Part shown: piece by piece, positions 35,223-43,900 of the stretch
How the letters are laid out: every line of letters starts with the position of its first letter
How positions within the stretch are numbered: the first letter of the stretch is position 1
Assembly: GCA_028281525.1 (NCBI GenBank)
Contig: JANQJR010000039.1
Location: forward strand, 1-64,000
Source: Magnetovibrio sp.
Lineage (GTDB): Bacteria > Pseudomonadota > Alphaproteobacteria > Rhodospirillales > Magnetovibrionaceae
Direction of reading: 5' to 3'
DNA length: 64,000 nt
Translations under genes and position numbers: made by a program
Notes under the pieces: model-generated
Told to the model about the DNA's origin: nothing
Seen by the model: only the letters and a program-made list of their open reading frames with translations
The model's database searches: none

Positions 35223-35936
35223 CTAATCTTGGGCTTTTCCGGTGAAGCGATAACCCCGGCCTGAAACGGTTTGAATCAGTTCCGGCGCCCTTGGGTTGTC
35301 ATCCAACTTCTTTCTGAGGCGGCTGACCAATACGTCAATCAGACGGTCCGACGCACCATCCTCACCGGGACTGACCGCATCGAGCAAGAAAGCTCGCGTC
35401 AGCACCCGGTTTCGCGCCCGAATCAAGGTATGAAGCAAAACGAATTCCGAACGCGTGAGGGGAATTGCGGCCCCATCGGGACCGCTCAATGTTTCCCCGG
35501 ACACATCTAGGGAGAAACCCGCGAACGTTTCGATTTCCGCGGGAGACAGCAAATCTCCCGCTTTGCCCGGCGTTGCGGAACGGATGATCAGATTGCGAAC
35601 GCGCAGCAGCAATTCGTCCGTGTCGCAGGGTTTGGTCATGTAATCATCGGCGCCCAAGTGTAACGCCGAAAGCCGGTCGTCGCGATTGTTGCGCGAGGTC
35701 AAGACAATGATCGGAACGCTGGAACGCGCGCGGATTTGACGGGTCAAGACCAGCCCATCCTCGTCAGGCAGGGTCAAATCCAAAAGGATCAAATCGACAT
35801 CGAATTTATCCAGGATGCCGAACATTTCACTGCCGGACCTGGCGAGGCTGATGGCGTAGCCGTCCTGACGCAGGCATTTGCCCAACAATTCCAGGATGAA
35901 GACATCGTCTTCCACGATCAGCAGGCGCCGGTCCAT
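35223..35936 (-). CDS. OmpR/PhoB-type DNA-binding response regulator
   Basis: 237 residues. REC at about 4-118: VEDDVF, phospho-acceptor in DLILLDLTLPDEDG, TSRNN and MTKPC (Thr replaced by Ser in the T position context). The C-terminal winged helix (about 140-232) shows IPLTRSEFVLLHTLIRARNRVLTRAFLLDAV, SDRLIDVLVSRLRKKL and the wing TVSGRGYRF. It is first in the minus-strand group leading to the giant kinase, which is probably its phosphodonor. Its own promoter region and that of the next gene carry the same direct repeats, so autoregulation is likely. Confidence 0.93.
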   Translation of the reverse strand: MDRRLLIVEDDVFILELLGKCLRQDGYAISLARSGSEMFGILDKFDVDLILLDLTLPDEDGLVLTRQIRARSSVPIIVLTSRNNRDDRLSALHLGADDYMTKPCDTDELLLRVRNLIIRSATPGKAGDLLSPAEIETFAGFSLDVSGETLSGPDGAAIPLTRSEFVLLHTLIRARNRVLTRAFLLDAVSPGEDGASDRLIDVLVSRLRKKLDDNPRAPELIQTVSGRGYRFTGKAQD

Positions 35937-36012
35937 GAAACGGTTCCTTGGCTAGAGTTTTAATGGCTCCTTATAGCATCCCCTCCGATCCGATAACCAC
36001 AACCACATGCGC

Positions 36013-36044
36013 GGATTTACAACTCGTTCACAACGCGTTTGTAA
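36013..36044. promoter_or_regulatory. direct-repeat regulator site 2, between regulator and adhesin genes
   Basis: On the minus strand this reads tgtgaacgagttgtaaatcc, preceded one turn away by ttacaaacg. Fifteen of the first 17 bases equal site 1. It lies 77 bases upstream of the OmpR-type regulator and about 115 bases upstream of the divergent RTX adhesin start, so one bound regulator could govern both. Confidence 0.62.
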
Positions 36045-36147
36045 TCGTACAACACCCACCCGTTACCTTCGATAGGGCAACATTGGTGTGCCATCAAAAG
36101 CGCACCGGTCCGCACCCAACGCTTTATCAATCGAAGGTTTGTCACCG

Positions 36148-38433
36148 ATGGCACCGGACATCCCACAGATTCTGAACACCGTGAATCCGGGGATTGAGCT
36201 CGCGCCGGATCGACCCGTTGCGACGGATGGAACCGTCACGGTACCACCCCATTCAGCGCCCATCGTCGTGGCGCAAAACTTCGGTAGCATCGAAATCGCA
36301 CAAAGTAACGCCCTGCCCGCGCCCGGGGTTGGGGCGCCGATCGGCCAAATCAGCGAAAGCATCGGCAGTGTGAGCGTGACGCGTGTCGACGGCACCACCC
36401 AAACCCTTTCCGTTGGTGCAAACATCTATCAAGGCGATGTGGTGGAAACGGGTGCGGAGTCCAGCACCAGCATCATCTTTGTCGACGACACCATTTTTTC
36501 CATGGACGATGACGCCCAGATGGTCATCGACGAAATGATTTACGATCCGGCGACGCAATCGGGCAATTTCAGCGCCCAAGTGGTCAAAGGGGTGTTTTCG
36601 TTCGTCAGCGGCAATCTGGCCAAAACGTCGCCGGACGGGATGATGCTGAGTACGCCGACCACCACCATCGGCATTCGCGGCTCGACGGTGTTGGGCCAGG
36701 CCGGACCGGAGGGTACGGAGAACAAAATCACGCTGGTCCGGGATGTGGACGGCAACGTTGGCGAAATCGTCATTTCCAATGCGTTTGGTTCGGTGGTGCT
36801 GAGCCAGGCCGGTGCCACGACATCCGTGTTCAGTCTCAACGACGCCCCCGGCCAGGTGGTGATTCTCTCGCCGCAGGATATTCAGCGCGATTTCGGCTCG
36901 ACCCTGACCAAGTTGGTCAAGACCGTTGCGCAGAAGGCCCAAAATGACGCCCAGGCGGCGCAGGACAACGCGAACCAGGCTCAGGCCGATGCCGAGGCCA
37001 CCGCCCAGGACGCGCAACAAGCCCAAGAGGAAGCTGCCGCGGCGGAGCAGGCCCTGTCCGAGGCTGAAGCCGCCACCGCCCAAGCCGAAGCCGAGGCCCA
37101 AGCCGCCGAGGCCGAAGCGGAGGCGCTCGCCGCCCAAGCCGAGGCCGCCCGGTTGGCCGCCGAAGCCAGCGGCGACCCGCAGGCGCTCGCCGAAGCCCAG
37201 GCTTTGGAAACCGAAGCGGCCCAAGCCTTTGCGCAGGCGCAGGATTTGCAGGACCAGGTTGCGCTGGAGGCCGCGCAAATCGATGAACTTCAGCTCCAAG
37301 CCCAAAATGCGGCCCTGGCCGCCCAGGAAACGGCGGAACTTGCGGCGCTGTCCGAACAAGAGGCCCTGGACGCCATCGCATCCGCGCAGCAACAGCTTCA
37401 ATACAGCGGCCTGGCGGGCGCCGCGGCGGAGTTCCAGGAACAGGTTTTCACGGATTTTATGGAGACCGGCGTTTTGGACGTCGAATTCCTGCCGGGCGAC
37501 ATTGGTCTCGACGGCTTGGCGGGCGAAGCCGGTTTGGCCGACACCATCCTTGACGGTCCCATCGGCCCGGATGACGATTTTGATTTCGATCCGTTTCTGG
37601 ATTCATTTGTAACGGATCCCTTTGGGGGGCCTCCATTTGGTTTTGGCCCCTTTTCACCGGAGGAAGGTTTCGGGTTTTTCGGTTTTGGGCCGTTGGACCC
37701 GGATTTCTTGTTTTTTGGGGGGTTCTTTGGTGAGTTTGACTCTGGAGAAGGTGAGTTTGAAGACCCTTTCCCTTTCCCTTTCGGTGACCCACCAAGTGGT
37801 GTGATTCTGTTCGGGACACCCGGCAACGATACCCTCGAAGGAGGCGCTCAGGATGATGAGCTTTATGGAGATGAAGGCAACGACACTCTGATTGGTGGCG
37901 ATGGGAATGACAAGCTATTCGGTGAGTTTGGCGATGACACCCTGAATGGTGGCAGTGGGAATGACGAGCTTTATGGAGATGATGGCGATGACACCCTGGA
38001 TGGCGGCAGCGGGAATGACATCCTGAACGGAGGAAATGGTGCGGACAACCTGACCGGTGGAGCGGGCGCCGATATTTTCGTTTATGAATATGAAACGCAT
38101 AGCCAATCGGGTTCTGGGATCGATCACATCACGGACTTCAATGCCGGCGGCGATGGTTCCGCTGGCGTGGACGTCATCGAAATTCACGATGCGTGGTCCA
38201 CCGGTGGCTTCTCGTTCAACAAATCGCTCACCGATACGGGCGGCAATACTATCCTCTGGACCGGAAATGGTTCGATCGAGGCCATGTTGGATACCAACGG
38301 TGAAACGACTCTCAAGTTCGACATGGACGGCGATGGAACGTTTGACGGCAATGACATGGAAATCGATGTCAGCGGCTACACGGGTACGTTCGACGACTCC
38401 GATTTCGAATTCATCGACCCATTCGCCATATAA
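36148..38433 (+). CDS. FecR-domain/coiled-coil/RTX secreted adhesin-like protein
   Basis: 761 residues from ATG 36148 (gaagg 9 bases upstream); a GTG at 36088 would add 20 residues. No signal peptide, as expected for type I secretion. A FecR-like beta domain spans about 68-182 (SVSVTRVDGTTQTLSVG, SFVSGNLAKT, STPTTTIGIRGST). A 170-residue Ala/Glu/Gln coiled coil runs at about 250-420, then an acidic Gly/Phe/Pro-rich stretch at about 480-550, about five GGxGNDxLxG RTX nonamer groups at 553-640, and a C-terminal region with an EF-hand-like DMDGDGTFDGNDM. Calcium binding and export by a type I system are expected; no exporter genes are in the window. Divergent transcription from the OmpR-type regulator suggests control by it. 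Confidence 0.88.
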   Translation: MAPDIPQILNTVNPGIELAPDRPVATDGTVTVPPHSAPIVVAQNFGSIEIAQSNALPAPGVGAPIGQISESIGSVSVTRVDGTTQTLSVGANIYQGDVVETGAESSTSIIFVDDTIFSMDDDAQMVIDEMIYDPATQSGNFSAQVVKGVFSFVSGNLAKTSPDGMMLSTPTTTIGIRGSTVLGQAGPEGTENKITLVRDVDGNVGEIVISNAFGSVVLSQAGATTSVFSLNDAPGQVVILSPQDIQRDFGSTLTKLVKTVAQKAQNDAQAAQDNANQAQADAEATAQDAQQAQEEAAAAEQALSEAEAATAQAEAEAQAAEAEAEALAAQAEAARLAAEASGDPQALAEAQALETEAAQAFAQAQDLQDQVALEAAQIDELQLQAQNAALAAQETAELAALSEQEALDAIASAQQQLQYSGLAGAAAEFQEQVFTDFMETGVLDVEFLPGDIGLDGLAGEAGLADTILDGPIGPDDDFDFDPFLDSFVTDPFGGPPFGFGPFSPEEGFGFFGFGPLDPDFLFFGGFFGEFDSGEGEFEDPFPFPFGDPPSGVILFGTPGNDTLEGGAQDDELYGDEGNDTLIGGDGNDKLFGEFGDDTLNGGSGNDELYGDDGDDTLDGGSGNDILNGGNGADNLTGGAGADIFVYEYETHSQSGSGIDHITDFNAGGDGSAGVDVIEIHDAWSTGGFSFNKSLTDTGGNTILWTGNGSIEAMLDTNGETTLKFDMDGDGTFDGNDMEIDVSGYTGTFDDSDFEFIDPFAI

Positions 38434-38499
38434 AGAAAGCTGTATGGGAACCCAGGTCCGGATGGCCGTAACGCGCGTTGTACAAGGTTGATCCGCCAT

Positions 38500-38586
38500 G
38501 ACGCTCTCGACGATCATGACATGAAAACCAATGTGAGCGGCTATCCAGGTACGTTCGATACGACGGATTTTGCGTTCGCCGCATAA
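38500..38586 (+). pseudogene. duplicated 3' end of an RTX adhesin gene
   Basis: The frame reads DALDDHDMKTNVSGYPGTF then DTTDFAFAA and a stop. The intact gene ends GNDMEIDVSGYTGTFDDSDFEF plus eight residues. The match covers the last 20 residues and the stop position is shifted by only a few codons. It is what remains of a second RTX gene or a partial duplication; nothing upstream of it belongs to a reading frame. Confidence 0.75.
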
Positions 38587-38698
38587 CTCTTTGTGCCAGC
38601 ATGGGACGCATTGCGAACATGATGACCACGACATCAAAACGTCCGGTTTGTACTGATCGGCCGATGTGAAGGATAGCGAATACGCTCAAATCCGACCC

Positions 38699-38990
38699 GA
38701 AACCCGACAATCGCATAACGCTTTGATTGTTCAGGAAGGTGCGTGCAGATTGTCGCAAGTTAAATGCGAAGTTTCGTAATTCATCTTGTGATGTCGCATT
38801 TCAAAATGTTTCCGACACCGACTGTCGGTTTCCTTTTGGCATGTCGTGGAAAGCCGGTATTGGCGGTGTTTGCAGCGGTTAAGGGTGTCGTTTGTGGCAG
38901 CTTAGCGTGTCGCGAGATTGCAGAATCACGGCTTAGTGTGTCGTCAGTTTTTGAGATTTTCTTTTTATTTCAACCTCTCTTCAGTGGTGC
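38699..38990. repeat. dispersed degenerate repeat, composite copy C
   Basis: The unit from gaaacccgacaatcgcataa to gcagattgtcg (38699-38755) matches 56540-56596, with cgacaat and attgtcg as inverted ends. The unit gtcgtttgtggcagcttagc onwards (38887-38912) matches 56593-56618, where the two parts are directly joined. Here 131 bases separate them, and these contain the copy-B-type unit (38781-38870), flanked by aaatgcga/tcgcattt inverted repeats at its left. Confidence 0.7.
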
Positions 38991-39216
38991 GCCGCATCAT
39001 CGCGTACTCGTCAAGGCACAGCTCACCCCCACAGATCAGAGCAAAACGGCATCTAAAGATGTCCCCACCCACGTCGTTTAAGCGTTTTGTTGCGTCGCGC
39101 GTTAGTGCAACCTTTTAATTTTAACGGGTCGCGCATGAGTCTTTATGGTTGTGTGCTCACGTTCAATGCTTGTAGTTTGTTGGCCGTTGTAAATGGCATG
39201 CATGGGGACGTAAAGC

Positions 39217-40977
39217 TTGCCTGTTCACGGGCTAAAAAAAGTCCGGCAGTTTGCCGGGCAAAGGGTATTCTTTTGCGTTATCATGGTCTTGGCGGTCAGC
39301 CCAGCCCGGGCGCAGACGATTCCCGACCAAGATCTTCCCGCCATCCAACAAAAGCAAGACAGCATCCAACGCCGTCACAGTGACGATGTCCGGCAACGCG
39401 GAGTTGAGCGCCGCGAGTTCATCGACAAACCGCCCGACGGCATGCAAACTCCGCGCATCGAAGCACCCGCGGGGCTGGAAGACGGGGCCTGTGCAGATAT
39501 CGATACATTCGACGTGAAGGGCGCGGAACTGATCTCCATTGAGGTCATGAACGTCATGACCGGCGAATATGCGGGCCGGTGCTTGATGCTGGAGCAGATC
39601 AACACGTTGTTGGCGGACATCAGCAACTGGTATCTGGATCGCGGCTACGTCACCACGCGGGCGTATCTGCCGCCCCAAGACTTGACCACCGGCACACTAC
39701 AGATCGTGGTGGTGGAAGGACGTACCCAGGACATCCGTTTTTCGCCGGGTCAAACGGAACGGGGCGGCTTGGCGACCGCTTTTCCGGAGCTTGAGGGGCA
39801 GCGGCTCAACATCCGCGATCTGGAACAAGGCCTGGATCAGCTCAACCGTTTGCCCAGCAACAACGCTAAGCTGACCTTGGAGCCGGGCGAAAAAACCGGC
39901 GAAACGGTGGTGGTGATCGAGAACGCGCCGGACAAGCGCATGCGTTTCACTGGGACCGAGGACAACACCGGATCGCGGGCCACGGGCTTGCACCAGCGCA
40001 CCCTTGAGGCGGAAGTGGACGATCTGCTCGGCATCAACGACATGTGGTCCGTTTCCTATAAACACAGCCTCACCAATTTCGAAGATTACGGCGCTAAAAA
40101 TGTGAGCGGTTCGTTGAGCGTGCCCTACGGCTACTGGACGTTTGAGTATTCGGACAGCTGGTTCCTTTACGCCAGCACCATCGAAGCCACAACAGACTCT
40201 TATAAGTCCACCGGCTCCAGCCGCCAGAGCGAACTGAGCGCCGAGCGGGTGGTGCACCGCGATCAAGACAGCAAAACTTCTCTTGAGGGTGCGCTGACCC
40301 TCAAGCAAGGACGCAACTTCATCGCCGAGACGCTGTTGGAAAGCCAGAGTCGCAAGCTGAGCATCGGTGCGCTGACGCTCCATCACGCGGATCGGATTTG
40401 GGACGGCGCGCTCAGCGGCTCCGTGACGTACAACCTGGGTCTGCGGTCGTTCGGCGCGAAGAAAGATCACGAAATCGGATCGAATGATGCGCGCGCGCAG
40501 TTCAAGAAGTGGAGTTTTAACGCCAGCTATAGCCGCCCGTTGCCGATTGCGGAACAGGCCCTTAACAGCTCCTTGGCGTTGATCGGCCAATGGACGCCGC
40601 ACACCCTGTTCAGTTCGGAACGCATCAGCATCGGGGGTTTGAGCAGTGTGCGCGGCTTCAAGGAGGACAGCCTTTCCGGCGACGTGGGCGGATATGGGCG
40701 AACTGAGCTGAGCTGGACCTTGCCGGGCACGGATTGGGAGCCGTTCGACAAAACGTTCGGGCGGTTGACGCCCTATGGGGCGTTGGATGCCGGCTGGATC
40801 AAGGCCGACCCGGGGGAGGTAGGCGAGGGCGGCGTTCTGGCGGGCTGGACCCTAGGCCTGCGCGCGTCCAGCGGTGTGGTCAGTTTCGACGTCGCGTGGG
40901 CGGAGCCGTTGAAGCGCCATCACAACCTCATGCGCCGGGGCCATGAACTGTATACGTCCTTGAGCATTGCGTATTAG
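39217..40977 (+). CDS. two-partner secretion transporter TpsB (ShlB/FhaC/CdiB family)
   Basis: 586 residues from TTG 39217 (ggggacgt upstream); an ATG at 39283 would cut into the signal peptide. After the signal peptide (ending Pro-Ala-Arg-Ala) come a polar linker, POTRA domains (about 85-245, with INTLLADISNWYLDRGYVTTRAYLPPQ) and a 16-stranded barrel. The conserved SSVRGFKEDSLSGDVG motif of the L6 loop (VRGF) is near residue 480, and the chain ends in an aromatic strand (YTSLSIAY). It exports the TpsA protein encoded 10 bases downstream through the outer membrane. Confidence 0.93.
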   Translation: MPVHGLKKVRQFAGQRVFFCVIMVLAVSPARAQTIPDQDLPAIQQKQDSIQRRHSDDVRQRGVERREFIDKPPDGMQTPRIEAPAGLEDGACADIDTFDVKGAELISIEVMNVMTGEYAGRCLMLEQINTLLADISNWYLDRGYVTTRAYLPPQDLTTGTLQIVVVEGRTQDIRFSPGQTERGGLATAFPELEGQRLNIRDLEQGLDQLNRLPSNNAKLTLEPGEKTGETVVVIENAPDKRMRFTGTEDNTGSRATGLHQRTLEAEVDDLLGINDMWSVSYKHSLTNFEDYGAKNVSGSLSVPYGYWTFEYSDSWFLYASTIEATTDSYKSTGSSRQSELSAERVVHRDQDSKTSLEGALTLKQGRNFIAETLLESQSRKLSIGALTLHHADRIWDGALSGSVTYNLGLRSFGAKKDHEIGSNDARAQFKKWSFNASYSRPLPIAEQALNSSLALIGQWTPHTLFSSERISIGGLSSVRGFKEDSLSGDVGGYGRTELSWTLPGTDWEPFDKTFGRLTPYGALDAGWIKADPGEVGEGGVLAGWTLGLRASSGVVSFDVAWAEPLKRHHNLMRRGHELYTSLSIAY

Positions 40978-40986
40978 GAGAGAGCT

Positions 40987-43900
40987 TTGACGTATATCCG
41001 CAATGCGATTGTCTGGTTTGTGTCCTTCTTGCTGACGCTGCCGTCTGAGTGGGTTTTGGCGGCGGACCCGATCGTGGTGGACACGGCGGCCCCCGGCGCC
41101 AACCGCGCAACTGTGGCCACCACGCCCAGCGGTAAACCAATGCTCAACATCGCCGCGCCCAATGCGTCGGGCGTGTCGCACAACAAGTTCGCCAATTTCA
41201 ACGTCACCTCGCAGGGTTTGGTGATCAACAACGCAACAGCACTGGCGAACACCAGTCTGGCGGGCGTGATCGAGGCCAATCCGAACTTTTCCGGCAGTGC
41301 GGCCAGCCTGATCCTCAACGAAGTGACCAGTTCCAACCGCTCGCTTCTAAAAGGCGCGACGGAAATCGGCGGGCAGGCGGCGGATTACATCCTCGCCAAT
41401 CCCAACGGCATCACGTGTGACGGCTGCGGCTTCATCAACACGCCGCGCGCGACGCTCACCACCGGCACGCCGACGTTCACGGGAACTCAACTGGCGGGTC
41501 TGTCGGTTGATGTGGGGGATATCTTAGTGGAAGGCCTGGGTCTCGACGCCACCAAGGCCACCAAGTTCGACATCGTGACGCGCGCCGCCATCATCAACGC
41601 ACAGATCAACGCGGCTGATTTGGGCATTCACGCGGGCCGTCAGAACTTCGACTACACCGCACGGTCCGGCACGGCCAAAACGGACGACGGCTCCGTCAAG
41701 CCCGCCTTCGCCATCGACTCGACGGCGCTTGGCGGCATGTACGCGGGGCGCATCACGTTGGTGGGCACCGAAGCCGGGCTCGGCGTGCGCGTTGCGGGCG
41801 ACATGGCGGCCAGCACCGGGGACATGGTGTTGACCGCCGCCGGCCGGTTGGAGCTCAAATCCGACATCTCGGTTGCCCAGGACATCCAGTTGGCCAGTCT
41901 CAGCGACGACATCGTCGCCGACAAGGCGGTTTATGCGGGCGGCAATCTGACGGCGACGGCCAATACGGGAACCGTCACGGCCAATGCGAGCGCGTCCTTC
42001 GGCGCGGCTGGCGACGTGACGGTGAAGGCCGCCAACGTGACGGCCAATGCAACGGGGGGAACTGGCGGTCAGTTCGTCGCGGGGATGGACGACAGCGGCG
42101 CGCTAACCACAGACGGCACGCTGGACATTCAGGCCACCACGCAGATTGCCACCGGTGACGGATTCTTAGGCGCCGGGCAGGCGGTGAAGCTCAAGGGCCC
42201 AACGATCGATTTGTCCCGCGCGGCGGATGACAGTTCGGAGACCGTGCGTTCGCGCGGCACGCTCACCATCGAAAGCGGCAATCTCAGCGCCTCGGGCGGG
42301 CGTATCGCGTCCGACGGGGCGATGACGCTCACGGGCAATTCGCCCATCGTCATCGGCGCAGGCAATTACAGCTCCGCCAGCGCCATCGCGCTCACAGGCG
42401 ACAGCATCACCACCGCCGCGACCATGACATCGGATCAATCCATTACGCTCACGTCCACCGTGGGTGACATCACTAACACCGGCTCCATCGCCGCAACCAC
42501 GACGACGGAGCTCAACGCCGCCGCCAACATCACCAATTCCGGTACCCTCGAATCCCAGACCGGCACCACCGTGACGGCGGCGGGGGACATCGACAACCAG
42601 ACGGGCGCGAAGATCAAAAGCGCGGCGACGACCAATGTCACTGCGGGCGGGACGCTGACCAACGTGGGCTCTATCTTTGCGGAACAAGCCGCCACCATCA
42701 CCGCGCCGACCATCGCCAACACCGGATCGCTGGCGGGCGGAACGGACCTGAACATTAACGTCGGCTCGCTCAGCAACACCGCAGGCGTTCTGCACGCCCA
42801 AGACAACATCACCGTCATCGGCACGGACGGCGCGTCCAACGCGACCCTGTTCGACAACGCGTCGGGGGTCGTCGAAACCGTCAATGGCGACATCGCCATC
42901 ACCGCCGACACCATCCAAAACCGCAAGTCGGTGTTTACCGCCGGAAGCATCCACAGATGGACAAAGCAGTATAGGGGTAGCAGCGATGGCTGTTATGAGG
43001 GCGATGGAAAAATCTGCACGTACAACCTCGTGATCGATTCGCCCATTGGTTCTTTGCAATTCGCGTACAGGGGGCCATTCTTCGGGCGTTACCACGAGGG
43101 CTATATTTCCGCCGATTCAGCGGCAAGCTTGATGCATGCGGGACGCAACATCTCGCTCACCGGTGCGACCATCACCAACGACAATTCCAACATCCACGCC
43201 GTGGATGACATCACCCTGACCGGCACGACCGTCAACAACCAGGGTGCGGCGATTTACAGCCGACTTTATTACAGGGGCATTCCGGGGGGAGAAAACCGGT
43301 GGTTTCTGGGGCTTGAAAAAACCGTCTCCACCACCGATTCCGTTATCCAGGCTGGAGGCGCCCTCACAATCGACGCCGCCGATCCGGACAGCAGTGTGCG
43401 AAACGGCACGGAGCTGTACGATTCCGCGCCGCCCCCAGGCACACATCCCATCGGGACCAATGAGTTGGCGACGCCGCCAACGCAAAGTGCGCTGCTCGAC
43501 ACCTCCGCCTACGTCGATCTGATCCCGGGCCGCAACGCCCTGTTTCTGACTAATCCTTCGCCCACTGCAACCTTCGTCTATGAGACCCGCGCCGATTTCA
43601 TCGACGTGGCCAATTATTACGGATCAGATTATTTCATCGGCAAGCTGGGCGTCACCCCAGGCCAAGTCGCCACGCGGCTCGGCGATGCATACTTCGACAC
43701 CACCCTGGTGCGCGAGGCGATCGTGCGCGAAACCGGCAAACGCTTCCTGGACGATACGGTCGACAACGACATCCAGCAGATGAAAAACCTACTGGACAAC
43801 GCCGTCGCCGCCAGCGGCGGCCTCAATCTCGCCTTCGGCATTTCGCTCAGCGCCGAACAAATCGACGCGCTCACCACTGACATCGTGTGGTACGTGGAGG

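Larger units (their letters stand above)
38434..39216. other. repeat-rich gap between the adhesin and two-partner secretion loci
   Basis: Nearly 800 bases with no intact gene. In order: a decayed second copy of the adhesin tail (38500-38586), a repeat unit (38699-38755), a 131-base inserted unit (38756-38886, mostly copy C), the continuation of the first unit (38887-38990), and about 220 bases without recognisable content up to the TpsB start. Confidence 0.6.

Noticed and set aside
36253..37401. 382-codon open frame on the minus strand opposite the RTX adhesin
   Set aside because: Gly/Leu/Arg-rich shadow of the Ala/Gln/Glu coiled coil; no start signal and no protein-like pattern.
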